Of a stretch of DNA of 64,000 nucleotides, positions 31,801-39,765 are shown piece by piece. Source of the stretch: Streptomyces spectabilis (GTDB taxonomy: Bacteria; Actinomycetota; Actinomycetes; Streptomycetales; Streptomycetaceae). Below the pieces are notes generated by a model that made no database searches, was not told where the DNA came from, and was given only the letters and a program-made list of their open reading frames with translations. Location of the stretch: NCBI RefSeq assembly GCF_008704795.1, contig NZ_CP023690.1, forward strand, positions 8,256,501 through 8,320,500, read 5' to 3'. Numbering within the stretch: position 1 is the stretch's first letter; the number at the start of each line of letters is the position of its first letter. The translations under genes were made by a program, and so were the position numbers.

Positions 31801-34800
31801 GAGGCAGGGGGAGTGCTCGATGGCCCTCGCCGGGGGCGTCGCCGTGATGGCGACACCTGGGGCCTTCGTGGAGTTCTCGCGCCAACGAGGCCTGTCCACG
31901 GACGGGCGTTGCAAGTCCTACGCCGCGGGGGCCGACGGCACCGGCTGGTCCGAGGGCGTCGGCCTGGTGGTCCTTGAGCGCCTCTCGGCGGCGCGGGAGC
32001 GCGGCCACCGCGTCCTCGCGGTGCTCCGGGGCAGCGCGGTCAACCAGGACGGCGCCTCCAACGGCCTGACCGCCCCGAACGGCCCCTCGCAGCAGCGCGT
32101 GATCCGCAAGGCGCTGGCCAACGCGGGTCTGTCCCCGTCCGATGTGGACGTGGTGGAGGGCCACGGCACCGGGACGGTCCTCGGCGACCCGATCGAGGCG
32201 CAGGCGCTCCTGGCGACGTACGGGCAGGGGCGGGACCCCGAACAGCCCTTGTGGCTGGGCTCGTTGAAGTCGAACATCGGTCATGCGCAGGCGGCCGCCG
32301 GCGCGGCCGGTGTCATCAAGATGGTGCTTGCGCTGCGGCACGGTGTCATGCCTCCGACCCTGCATGTGGATGAGCCCACGGCCGAGGTGGACTGGTCGGC
32401 GGGTGCGGTGGAGCTGTTGACCGAGGGCCGGGAGTGGTCGCGGAACGGGCGTCCGCGTCGGGCTGGGGTGTCGTCGTTCGGGATCAGTGGGACGAATGCG
32501 CATCTGATTCTGGAGGAGGGCCTTGAGGAGCCGGTGGTGGAGGGGCCGGTGTGGGCGGGTGTGGTGCCGTTGGTGGTGTCGGCGCGTAGTGCGGGTTCGT
32601 TGGTGGGTCAGGCTGATCGGCTTGTGTCGTATGTGGAGTCGGGTGCGGGTGGTGTCTCGTTGGCGGGGGCGTTGGTGTCGGGGCGGGCGGTTCTTGGTGA
32701 GCGTGCGGTGGTGGTGGCCGACTCGTCTGCGGAGGCTCTGGCCGGGCTGCGGGCGTTGGCCCGGGGTGAGGACGCGGCTGGGGTGGTGTCCGGCAGGGCT
32801 GCGGCTTCTGGCGTGCCGGGCAAGGTGGTGTGGGTGTTCCCGGGGCAGGGTTCGCAGTGGGTGGGGATGGGGCGTGAACTGCTCGACTGCTCGCCGGTGT
32901 TCGCCGAGCGGGTCGGGGAGTGCGCGGCGGCGTTGGAGCCGTTGGTGGACTGGTCGCTGGTCGACGTATTGCGGGGTGAGGTCGAGCCCGGCCTGTTGGA
33001 GCGGGTGGATGTGGTGCAGCCCGCGAGTTTCGCGGTGATGGTGGGGTTGGCGGCGGTCTGGGCGTCCGTGGGAGTGAAGCCGGATGCGGTGCTCGGTCAC
33101 TCGCAGGGGGAGATCGCGGCCGCTTGTGTGGCGGGCGCGTTGTCCCTTGAGGACGCGGCGCGGGTGGTGGCCTTGCGCAGCCAGGCCATCGCGGCGCGGC
33201 TCGCTGGTCGTGGGGGCATGGCGTCGGTGGCGCTGAGCGAGGGCGAGGCGGCCGGTCGTCTGGAGGTCTGGTCGGACCGGGTTGAGGTCGCGGCCGTCAA
33301 CGGGCCGTCCTCCGTGGTGGTCGCCGGTGATGCCGAGGCCTTGGACGAGGTCCTCCAGGTGCTCTCCGATGACGGGGTGAGGGTGCGGCGCGTGGCCGTG
33401 GATTACGCCTCCCACACCCGCCACGTGGAGGACATCCGCGACACCCTCGCCGAAGCCCTGGCCGAGGTCAGCGCAAAGGCTCCCACGGTGCCGTTCTACT
33501 CGACTGTGACCGGTGGCTGGGTGGAGGACGCCGGAGTCCTGGACGGTGAGTACTGGTATCGCAATCTGCGCGGCCAGGTGGGCTTCGGCCCGGCGGTCGT
33601 GGAGCTGCTGGGCCAGGGCCACGGCGTGTTCGTGGAGGTCAGCGCCCACCCCGTACTGGTCCAGCCGATCACCGAGATCGTCGACGACGCCGACAGCGTG
33701 GCGGTGGTGACCGGGTCGCTGCGGCGTGAAGAGGGCGGCCTGCGCAGGCTGTTGGCGTCGGCGGCCGAGCTGTTCGTCAGAGGAGTGGACGTGGAGTGGG
33801 CGGGCGCGCTGCCCGCCGGGGCCGGGGCCCAGTTGGCGCGCGCGGACCTGCCGACGTACGCCTTCGACCACCGGCACTACTGGCTCAAGCCGGCCGAGTC
33901 GGCCACCGACGCGGCGTCGCTGGGACTCGCGGGGGCTGCACACCCGCTGCTGGGCGCGGTGGTGCGGCTGCCGCAGTCCGACGGCCTGGTCTTCACCTCA
34001 CGTCTGTCGTTGCGGACGCACCCCTGGCTGGCCGACCACGCGGTGAGTGGAGTCGTACTGGTCCCGGGCACCGGACTTGTGGAGCTTGCGGTGCGGGCCG
34101 GTGACGAGGCCGGGTGCGGGGTTCTCGAAGAGCTGGTGATCGAGGCGCCTTTGGTGGTGCCCGAGCGTGGTGGGGTGCGGGTGCAGGTCGCGGTGGGCGG
34201 GCCCGGGGAGACGGGTGGGCGGACCGTGGAGGTGTACTCCCAGCGCGAGGACGCCGACGACGGTGGCGCGGACGCGTGGACGCGGCACGCCACCGGACTC
34301 CTCGCGGCCAGCGGCCGACCCGGTGGTGCCCGCGGCGGCTACGACTTCGCGGCCTGGCCGCCGCCCGGAGCGGAGCCGGTGGACATCGGCGACGGCTACG
34401 GCCTGCTCGCCCGGGGCGGCTACGGCTACGGCCCCGCGTTCCGGGGCGTGCGGGCGGTGTGGCGGCGCGGCGACGAGGTGTTCGCGGAGGTCGCGCTGCC
34501 CGAGGAGCAGCGCGGGGAAGCGGGCAGGTTCGGCATCCACCCCGCGCTCCTCGACGCGGCCCTGCACTCGACCATGCTGAACGCCGTGGCGGCGCTCACG
34601 GCGGCCACCGACAGCGCCTCCGGCGGTGAGGACGGACTTGAGCTGCGGCTGCCGTTCGCCTGGAACGGGCTCGAACTGCACGCGGCAGGCGCCTCGGCGC
34701 TGCGGGTTCGCGTGGCGAGGCCCGAGCGCGACGCCCTGTCCCTGGAGGCGGTGGACGAGGCCGGTGGCCTGGTCGTGACGCTGGACTCGCTGGTGGGTCG

Positions 34801-36529
34801 GGTGGTGTCCGCCGAACAGTTGGAGACGGCGTCGGGCACGGCGCGCGTCGACTCGCTGTTCCGGGTGGAGTGGACCGAGCTGCCCCCGGTGCGGGAGGTG
34901 CGGCGCTCGCCGTCGTGGGTGGCGGTGGCCACCGCGGAAGAGGTGGCGACACTGGCCGACGACGTGGAGTCGGGCACGGCGGCGGCCCCGGCGTTGGCGG
35001 TGATGGACGCCGTCGGCGGCGACGAGGAGGCCGCGGCGCTGTCCTTGGCCTCCCGGGTCCTCGACGTGGTGCAGTGCTGGCTGGCCGGGGCCGGCCTTGA
35101 GGAGTCGCGGCTGTTGGTGGTGACCCGGGGCGCGGTGCCCGCGGGCGACGGAGCGGTGACCGACCCGGCGGGAGCGGCGGTGTGGGGCCTGGTGCGCGCC
35201 GCGCAGGCGGAGAACCCGGACCGGATCGTCCTGCTCGACACCGACACCCAAACCGATATGGAACATGCTTTGGGCACCGTCCTCGTCAGCGGTGAGCCAC
35301 AGCTGGCGGTGCGCGGCACGCGCTTCTCCGTGCCCCGCCTCGCCCGCGTCACCGGCCAAGTCCCGCACGCCCCCGTGGCGTTCGGGCCGGACGGTACGGT
35401 CCTGATCTCGGGCGCGGGATCGCTGGGGGCGCTCGCGGCCCGGCACCTGGTCACCCGGTACGGCGTACGACGGCTGCTGCTCGCCAGTCGCAGGGGAGCG
35501 GACGCCGAGGGCGTGCCGGAGCTGGTGGCCGAGCTGACCGGGCAGGGCGCGACGGTGTCGGTCGTAGCGTGTGACCTGTCCGACCGCGACCAGGTCAAGG
35601 CCCTGCTGGCGGCCGTGCCGGACGGCCGCGAACATCGGCTCACCGGGATCGTCCACACGGCGGGCGTGACGGACGACGGCGTGATCGGGGCGCTGACTCC
35701 GGAGCGCCTTGAGCGGGTGTTCGCGCCGAAGGCGGAGGCGGTGCGGCATCTGGACGACCTGACGCGCGGCCTGGATCTGGACGCGTTCGTCGTCTACTCG
35801 TCCGTGTCGGGCGTCTTCATGGGCGCGGGCAGCGGCAGCTATGCCGCGGCCAACGCCTTCCTCGACGGCCTCATGGCCAACCGGCGGGCGGCGGGCCTGC
35901 CCGCGCTCTCGCTGGCCTGGGGGCTGTGGGAGCAGAGCACCGGCATGGCCGCCCGCACGGACGACCTCACCAAGAGCCGGATGAGCCGACGCGGCGGTCT
36001 GACGGCGATGAGCCCGACGGAGGGCATGGAGCTGTTCGACGCCGCCGTCGGGTCCGGGCAGACGCTCCTCGTCCCGGCCAGGCTCGACCTGCGCGGCGTG
36101 CGGGCCGGTGCGGCGGCCGGCGGCGGGGTGCCGCACCTGCTGCGCGGCCTCGTACGCGCCGGCCGGCACCTGGCGCACGCGGCGGGCGGAGGAGACGAGG
36201 ACCGGCGGCCCGCCGAGCGGCTCGCCGCACTGCCCGCCGCCGAGCAGGCGCAGCTGCTGCTCGACCTGGTGCGGTCGCAGGTGGCCGCGGTCCTCGGCCA
36301 CGGCACGACGTACCACATCGACGCCGACCAGGGGCTCTTCGAGATCGGCTTCGACTCCCTCACGGCCATCGAGCTCCGCAACCGGCTGCGCGCCCTCACC
36401 GAGCGGAAACTCGCTCCCAGCCTCGTCTTCGACCACCCGACGCCAGGAGCGCTCGCCGCGCACCTGCACGCGCTGCTGTGCGGCGCACAGGCAGCGGCCC
36501 CGGCAGCGACCTCCGCAGGAACCCGGTGA
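25883..36529 (+). CDS. Terminal type I modular PKS, two modules (rifamycin module 9-10 equivalents)
   Basis: Start placed at ATG 25883, giving MATDEKLLKYLKRVTTELHQ, a typical docking helix, with GTGAGGA seven bases upstream; 3548 residues. Module one: KS (Cys 26489), AT with GHSIG and HAFH (malonyl-CoA), DH (HTVGGVVLLP), KR (TGGTGSLG, LDD), ACP (Ser 31067). Module two: KS (Cys 31757), AT GHSQG/YASH (methylmalonyl-CoA), DH (HAVSGVVLVP), KR (SGAGSLG, TDD), ACP (Ser 36356). There is no thioesterase or C-terminal docking domain, so this is the end of the line. An acetate unit followed by a propionate unit with two active DHs would give the conserved ansamycin diene next to the amide (inference from RifE). 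Release is by the amide synthase immediately downstream. Confidence 0.95.
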   Translation: MATDEKLLKYLKRVTTELHQLRKQGSAHAGEPVAIVGMACRLPGGVTGPEDLWRLVSEGRDAVSGFPDDRGWELEGLFDPDPDNPGTSYTDQGGFLRGAGLFDAGFFGISPREALAMDPQQRLLLETSWEALEHAGIDPLSLKGTDVGVFSGVSSQGYGAGAGVVAPELESFTGTGVAGSVASGRVSYVFGFEGPAVTVDTACSSSLVAIHLAAQALRQGECSMALAGGAMVMSTPGTFVAFSRQRGMASDGRCKAYAEGADGMGLAEGAGVVALERLSVARERGHRVLAVIRGSAVNQDGASNGLTAPNGPSQERVIRRALAGAGLVSADVDVVEGHGTGTALGDPIEAQALLATYGQGRNPQQPLWLGSLKSNIGHTQAAAGVASVIKMVQALRHGIMPPTLHVQEPTTEVDWSTGAVELLAEARDWRRDDRPRRAGISSFGISGTNAHLILEEAPADATGPVPAQRVEPGGAVPLVVSASSAGALAGQAARLAAYGETRWPDADGPPLAGVAGALLSDRALLDERAVVVARTHEEALAGLGALARGESAAGVVSGRVAGSGVPGKVVWVFPGQGSQRVGTGRELYDRHPLFAEAFDEACAHLDACLAGRVDHPVRDVVLGTVAGSADLLNQTVFTQAGLFAVESALARLVESWGVRPDAVIGHSIGEVTAAYVAGALTLPDAARLVAARGRLMQALPPGGAMVAVVASEEEAAALLGEGVEVAAVNGPSALVLTGDEDAVLAAAGLLRERGHKTKRLTVSHAFHSSRMEPMLADFTAELADVAWRRPAIPVISNVTGRLAEPGQLADPRYWAEHVRSPVRFAEGIAAAVEFGGALFVELGPGAALTGLVEETATATTRVTCVAALRDGRPEERTLLTSLAELFVRGVAVDWARLLPAGATSAHLDLPTYAFDHRHYWLQPGESATDAVSLGQTAAEHPLLGAVVRLPQSDGLVLTSRLSLRSHPWLADHTVGGVVLLPGTGLVELAVRAGDEAGCGALEELVVEAPLVVPARGAARVQVAVGAPGTTGARPVEVYSQREDDDAADTWTRHATGLLSATAPTQDHHGFDFAAWPPRGAQPMDVRPGDFYDGLTERGYGYGPAFRGLRAVWRRGEELFAEVALPEEQRKDADRFGIHPALLDAALHAGMLAATADTAAKGPDQPVLPFAWNGLVLHAAGAATLRVRLTPGGPGAVSLTAADETGGLVVTMDSLVSRPVSAGQLESAADAAVTDALFAVEWTELPLARGDAPTWAPVATADDVAALAGSAEPSTVAVLEAVGGTGADAALAVTSRVLGVVQAWLATAGLEESRLVVVTRGAVPAGGGAVTDPAGAAVWGLVRAAQAENPDRFLLLDADPAAEGTPDAALGAALADGAPEVAVRGGTLSVPRLARVSAGVAGAGNVFGAGKSVLLTGGTGSLGGLVARHLVVRHGVRHLVLAGRRGADAEGVAGLVAELAEQGATVSVVACDVSDRDQVKALLTSVPDEHPLTGVVHTAGVLDDGVIGALTPERFERVFAPKVDAVRHLDELTRELGLDLDAFIVYSSASGVFGSAGQGNYAAANAYLDGLMAHRRAAGLPGLSLAWGLWEQTAGMTAHLDEVDQARANRGGVLAITPAEGMELFDAAAASGHALLVPIKLDLRAARAGAASGGAVPHLLRGLVRTGRQQARAASSGGGELTRRLAGLTEAEQDALLLDLVRTQAAVVLGHTGPGGVRPDTAFNEAGFDSLTSVELRNRLREATALKVPATLVFDYPTPEALARYLREELAETADGAVASAAPVVVDPDEPIAIVGMACRLPGGVVDPEGLWRLVCEGREGMSGFPEDRGWDLEGLFDSDPANAGTSYASQGGFLQGAGLFDAGFFGISPREALAMDPQQRLLLETSWEALEQAGIDPLSLKGTDVGVFSGVSTQGYGMGAAAQDVEGYTGTGSAPSVASGRVSYAFGFEGPAVTVDTACSSSLVAMHLAAQALRQGECSMALAGGVAVMATPGAFVEFSRQRGLSTDGRCKSYAAGADGTGWSEGVGLVVLERLSAARERGHRVLAVLRGSAVNQDGASNGLTAPNGPSQQRVIRKALANAGLSPSDVDVVEGHGTGTVLGDPIEAQALLATYGQGRDPEQPLWLGSLKSNIGHAQAAAGAAGVIKMVLALRHGVMPPTLHVDEPTAEVDWSAGAVELLTEGREWSRNGRPRRAGVSSFGISGTNAHLILEEGLEEPVVEGPVWAGVVPLVVSARSAGSLVGQADRLVSYVESGAGGVSLAGALVSGRAVLGERAVVVADSSAEALAGLRALARGEDAAGVVSGRAAASGVPGKVVWVFPGQGSQWVGMGRELLDCSPVFAERVGECAAALEPLVDWSLVDVLRGEVEPGLLERVDVVQPASFAVMVGLAAVWASVGVKPDAVLGHSQGEIAAACVAGALSLEDAARVVALRSQAIAARLAGRGGMASVALSEGEAAGRLEVWSDRVEVAAVNGPSSVVVAGDAEALDEVLQVLSDDGVRVRRVAVDYASHTRHVEDIRDTLAEALAEVSAKAPTVPFYSTVTGGWVEDAGVLDGEYWYRNLRGQVGFGPAVVELLGQGHGVFVEVSAHPVLVQPITEIVDDADSVAVVTGSLRREEGGLRRLLASAAELFVRGVDVEWAGALPAGAGAQLARADLPTYAFDHRHYWLKPAESATDAASLGLAGAAHPLLGAVVRLPQSDGLVFTSRLSLRTHPWLADHAVSGVVLVPGTGLVELAVRAGDEAGCGVLEELVIEAPLVVPERGGVRVQVAVGGPGETGGRTVEVYSQREDADDGGADAWTRHATGLLAASGRPGGARGGYDFAAWPPPGAEPVDIGDGYGLLARGGYGYGPAFRGVRAVWRRGDEVFAEVALPEEQRGEAGRFGIHPALLDAALHSTMLNAVAALTAATDSASGGEDGLELRLPFAWNGLELHAAGASALRVRVARPERDALSLEAVDEAGGLVVTLDSLVGRVVSAEQLETASGTARVDSLFRVEWTELPPVREVRRSPSWVAVATAEEVATLADDVESGTAAAPALAVMDAVGGDEEAAALSLASRVLDVVQCWLAGAGLEESRLLVVTRGAVPAGDGAVTDPAGAAVWGLVRAAQAENPDRIVLLDTDTQTDMEHALGTVLVSGEPQLAVRGTRFSVPRLARVTGQVPHAPVAFGPDGTVLISGAGSLGALAARHLVTRYGVRRLLLASRRGADAEGVPELVAELTGQGATVSVVACDLSDRDQVKALLAAVPDGREHRLTGIVHTAGVTDDGVIGALTPERLERVFAPKAEAVRHLDDLTRGLDLDAFVVYSSVSGVFMGAGSGSYAAANAFLDGLMANRRAAGLPALSLAWGLWEQSTGMAARTDDLTKSRMSRRGGLTAMSPTEGMELFDAAVGSGQTLLVPARLDLRGVRAGAAAGGGVPHLLRGLVRAGRHLAHAAGGGDEDRRPAERLAALPAAEQAQLLLDLVRSQVAAVLGHGTTYHIDADQGLFEIGFDSLTAIELRNRLRALTERKLAPSLVFDHPTPGALAAHLHALLCGAQAAAPAATSAGTR
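30073..30180 (+). repeat. 108-bp segment of KR identical to 2471-2578
   Basis: Partner copy of the KR patch in the first PKS. The flanks on the right diverge at once (cacg versus catg), which gives a sharp boundary. The start of the following KS (about 31229) also closely matches the KS start at about 3629. The 4/5 and 9/10 module junctions therefore seem to share ancestry. Confidence 0.85.
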
Positions 36530-36587
36530 TCCCGGTGCCCCGGGCCATCACGACGTGAATCCCCAGCGAGCAGAAAGAGGCGACGAC

Positions 36588-37439
36588 GTGTTCGACGTGG
36601 GCAACTACCTCCAGCGGATCGGCTGCGGCACAGAGACCGGCGTGGACGCCGGGACGCTGCGGAAGCTGCACAAGAACCACCTCATGGCGATCCCGTACAA
36701 CGGCGCGGCGCAGGACCTCCGCGACGGCATCCGGCTCGTCGACCTCGACGAGGACGCCATGTTCGAGACGAGCGTCGTCGACGGGCACGGCGGCACCTGC
36801 TTCCAGCTCGCTCGGCTCTTCCACCGGCTGCTCGGCGAACTCGGCTACGACGTCACGCTGATGGCGGGCAGCACCGCCGAAGGCCGCGAGAACTTCGGGC
36901 TCGACGTGGAGCACATGTTCAGCCGGGTCGCCCTGGACGGCGAGGAGTGGCTCGTCGACGTCGGCTACCCGGGCCCCAACTACATCGAGCCGCTGCGGAT
37001 CACCGACGCGGTGCAGAGCCAGTACGGCTGCCAGTACCGCCTCGTCGAGAACGGGCCCGGGTTCGCCCTCCAGCGCCGGGGGCGGGTCAGCCGGTGGAGC
37101 GTCGTCTACACCTTCACGACCACGCCCCGCCGGTGGAGCGACTGGAAGGAGCTGGAGGAGTACCTCAACCGGGAGTACGCGGCCGCCCCCACGGCGTCCG
37201 ACGCGTGCCCGATCGCCCGCGGAACGGACCGCATCTTCGGGGAGATCGAGGCGGCCACCGGGGCCCACGGGGGCCAGGACGTCCTGTGCGGCCGCACCTT
37301 CGACAACGGCCAGGTCGTGCTGAAGGGACGGCGCTACCTGACGGTCCGCGACGGCCGTGAAGAGGTGCGCACGATCAAGGACGACGACGAGCACCGCGAC
37401 CTGGTCTTCCGCATCCTGTCCGGCGACTGGGCGACATGA
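36588..37439 (+). CDS. rifF: Ansamycin amide synthase (arylamine N-acetyltransferase family)
   Basis: 283 residues from GTG 36588, preceded by AGAAAGAGG at 36572-36580; an in-frame GTG at 36555 lacks a ribosome site. It belongs to the NAT superfamily: the triad is visible as Cys71 in GGTCF, His109 in EHMF and Asp124 in VDVGYP, at nearly the positions of classic NAT enzymes. RifF-type enzymes take the finished chain from the last ACP and close the macrolactam on the AHBA amine, replacing a thioesterase. The location directly after the last PKS, and the ATGA overlap with the next gene, fit that role. It is cytosolic and probably part of the PKS transcript. Confidence 0.95.
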   Translation: MFDVGNYLQRIGCGTETGVDAGTLRKLHKNHLMAIPYNGAAQDLRDGIRLVDLDEDAMFETSVVDGHGGTCFQLARLFHRLLGELGYDVTLMAGSTAEGRENFGLDVEHMFSRVALDGEEWLVDVGYPGPNYIEPLRITDAVQSQYGCQYRLVENGPGFALQRRGRVSRWSVVYTFTTTPRRWSDWKELEEYLNREYAAAPTASDACPIARGTDRIFGEIEAATGAHGGQDVLCGRTFDNGQVVLKGRRYLTVRDGREEVRTIKDDDEHRDLVFRILSGDWAT

Positions 37440-38497
37440 TGGCCACCGTGGTGCTGCGTCTCGACGGTCACGCGTACGACGTGCTGATCGGCCCGGGCGT
37501 GCGCGCGTCGCTCGCCGACGTGGTGCGGCGCCTCGGCGCCCGGCGGGCCGTCGTCGTGTCGGCGCGCCCCGAGGAGTGGGTGCCCGACACCGGCGTGGAG
37601 ACCCTGCTGCTGCGGGCCAGGGACGGCGAGCGGGACAAGACCCTCGCCACCGTGGAGTCGCTGTGCGGTGAGTTCGTGCGGTTCGGGCTCACCAGGTCGG
37701 ACGTCGTCGTGTCCTGCGGCGGCGGCACGACGACCGACGTGGTCGGCCTCGCGGCCGCGCTGTACCACCGGGGCGTGCCCGTGGTCCACCTGCCCACGTC
37801 GCTGCTCGCCCAGGTCGACGCCAGTGTCGGCGGCAAGACGGCGGTGAACCTGCCGGCCGGGAAGAACCTCGTCGGCGCGTACTGGCAGCCCAGCGCGGTG
37901 CTGTGCGACACGGACTACCTCGCGACCCTGCCGCGCCGGGAACTCCGCAACGGCCTGGGAGAGATCGCCCGCTGCCACTTCATCGGCGCGGCCGACCTGC
38001 GCGGCCTTCCGCTCGTGGAACAGATCACGGCCAGCGTGACCCTCAAGGCCCGTGTCGTGGAGGCGGACGAGCGGGACACCGGCGTGCGGCACGTCCTCAA
38101 CTACGGCCACACGCTGGGCCACGCCCTGGAGAAGGCGACCGGCTACGCCCTGCGCCACGGCGAGGCGGTGGCCGTCGGAACGGTCTTCACGGGGCGCCTC
38201 GCCGGTGCCCTGGGGCGCATCGGCCCGGCGCGGGTGGCGGAACACCACGACGTCGTCGCGTACTACGGCCTGCCCGCCGCACTGCCCGCAGAGGTCGAAC
38301 CCGAGGCCCTGCTCAGGCTGATGCGGCACGACAAGAAGGCCATCACGGGTCTCGCGTTCGTCCTGGACGGCCCGGCCGGCGCGGAGCTGGTGAGCGACGT
38401 GCCGCCCGAGGCGGTCGCGCGCGTCCTGGAGGAGATGCCGCGGGCGCCCCTCGCCGACCTCGTCGGGGACGCCACCACCCACGTGGCCCGGACGTGA
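37436..38497 (+). CDS. rifG: Aminodehydroquinate synthase (AHBA pathway)
   Basis: 353 residues, starting at ATG 37436 inside the stop of the amide synthase gene. A dehydroquinate synthase fold is evident from SCGGGTTTDVVG, the LPTSLLAQVDASVGGK NAD/phosphate region with PAGKNLVGAY, and the metal ligands in NYGHTLGHALE and RHGEAVAVG. RifG-type enzymes cyclise aminoDAHP to aminodehydroquinate. As a member of the AHBA set rather than primary shikimate metabolism, it is tightly packed between rifF and rifH homologues with overlapping starts and stops, so translational coupling is likely. Confidence 0.93.
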   Translation: MMATVVLRLDGHAYDVLIGPGVRASLADVVRRLGARRAVVVSARPEEWVPDTGVETLLLRARDGERDKTLATVESLCGEFVRFGLTRSDVVVSCGGGTTTDVVGLAAALYHRGVPVVHLPTSLLAQVDASVGGKTAVNLPAGKNLVGAYWQPSAVLCDTDYLATLPRRELRNGLGEIARCHFIGAADLRGLPLVEQITASVTLKARVVEADERDTGVRHVLNYGHTLGHALEKATGYALRHGEAVAVGTVFTGRLAGALGRIGPARVAEHHDVVAYYGLPAALPAEVEPEALLRLMRHDKKAITGLAFVLDGPAGAELVSDVPPEAVARVLEEMPRAPLADLVGDATTHVART

Positions 38498-39765
38498 GCC
38501 GCGCGCACCGCCTCCTGGCCGGCGAACTGGCGGCGGCCCTGGCGAGACCGGCCGCCCAGCAGCCGGACTGGCCGGACCCGGAGCGGGCACGAGCCGTGGT
38601 GGCGTCCCTGAGCCGGGCCGCCCCGCTCGTGACGCCCGCCGAGACCGCGCGCCTCGCGGACCGGCTCGCCGCGGTCGCGCGCGGCGAGGCGTTCCTGCTC
38701 CAGGGCGGGGACTGCGCCGAAGCCTTCGCCGAGAACACCGAAGCCCACCAGCGGGCCAACCTGACCGTGCTCGCCGACATGGCCGCGCTCCTCGCCCGCC
38801 GCACCGGACGGCCGGTCGTCGAAGTCGCCCGGATGGCCGGGCAGTACGCCAAGCCGCGCTCCCGGCCCCTCGACGCGCGGGGTCTTCCCGTCTACCGCGG
38901 CGACCTGGTCAACTCGATCGAGCCCACGCCCGCGGCCCGCACCCCTGACCCCGCCCGGATGCTGCGGGCCCGCGCCGACGCCGCGCGCGCGATGGCCGTG
39001 GTGCGGGACTTCCGCCCCGGCACGCGGCCGCCGCCCGGCGAGAGCGGCCGCTACGTCAGCCACGAGGCGCTCGTGCTCGACTACGAGCGGTCCTCGCTGC
39101 GCGTGGACACCAGCGGGCCGGAGCCCCGTCTGGCCAGCGGCCTCGGACACTTCCTGTGGATCGGCGAGCGCACCCGCGACCCCGACGGGGCGCACATCGC
39201 GTTCGCGGCCCTCCTCGCCAACCCGATCGGCCTCAAGATCGGCCCCCGTACCACCCCGGAGCAGGCCGTCGACTACGTGCGCAGGCTCGACCCGCACGGC
39301 GAACCGGGACGCCTCACCCTGATCAGCCGCATGGGGCACACCAGGATCCGTGCCGTCCTGCCCGCGATCGTGGAGAAGGTCACCGCCTCGGGACACCAGG
39401 TGATCTGGCAGTGCGACCCCATGCACGGCAACACGTACACCGCGGCGAACGGCTACAAGACCCGCGAGGTCCGGCACGTCCTCGACGAGATCGCCGGGTT
39501 CTTCGCCGTGCACCGGCGCCTCGGCACGCACCCCGGCGGCCTGCACGTCGAGTTGACGGGCGACGACGTCACGGAGTGCGTCGGCGGCGCCGGTGGCCTC
39601 ACCGCGGCCGACCTGCCCGCCCGCTACCGCACGGCCTGCGACCCCCGCCTCAACGCGGAGCAGTCGAGGGAACTCGCCACCGCCGTCGCGGACCTCGCGG
39701 CGGCCGGTGTGACGGACGGAACGGACAGAACGAACAGAACGAACAGAGAGGTGAGGCTGCGATGA
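38494..39765 (+). CDS. rifH: AminoDAHP synthase (class II DAHP synthase family)
   Basis: 423 residues from GTG 38494, which overlaps the stop of the rifG homologue (GTGA). It is a plant-type class II DAHP synthase: FLLQGGDCAEAF, VEVARMAGQYAKPRS, GDLVNSIEP, NPIGLKIGPRTTPEQ and WQCDPMHGNTY are all present. RifH makes aminoDAHP (or DAHP) from an iminoerythrose phosphate or erythrose phosphate plus phosphoenolpyruvate, the entry to the aminoshikimate branch. The C-terminus ends in a short Thr-Asp/Asn-Arg repeat (encoded by gaacagaacgaacagaacg-like DNA at about 39716-39750) that looks like a tandem-repeat extension outside the catalytic fold. The longer open frame to the left is not used: it would overlap rifG by 590 bp. 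Confidence 0.93.
   Translation: MSRAHRLLAGELAAALARPAAQQPDWPDPERARAVVASLSRAAPLVTPAETARLADRLAAVARGEAFLLQGGDCAEAFAENTEAHQRANLTVLADMAALLARRTGRPVVEVARMAGQYAKPRSRPLDARGLPVYRGDLVNSIEPTPAARTPDPARMLRARADAARAMAVVRDFRPGTRPPPGESGRYVSHEALVLDYERSSLRVDTSGPEPRLASGLGHFLWIGERTRDPDGAHIAFAALLANPIGLKIGPRTTPEQAVDYVRRLDPHGEPGRLTLISRMGHTRIRAVLPAIVEKVTASGHQVIWQCDPMHGNTYTAANGYKTREVRHVLDEIAGFFAVHRRLGTHPGGLHVELTGDDVTECVGGAGGLTAADLPARYRTACDPRLNAEQSRELATAVADLAAAGVTDGTDRTNRTNREVRLR

Noticed and set aside
37903..38493. Upstream extension of the rifH homologue (and similar extensions of rifF, rifK, rifL and luxR genes)
   Set aside because: The extra sequence overlaps the previous gene out of frame and is low-complexity; overlapping ATGA/GTGA starts or clear ribosome sites give normal family lengths.
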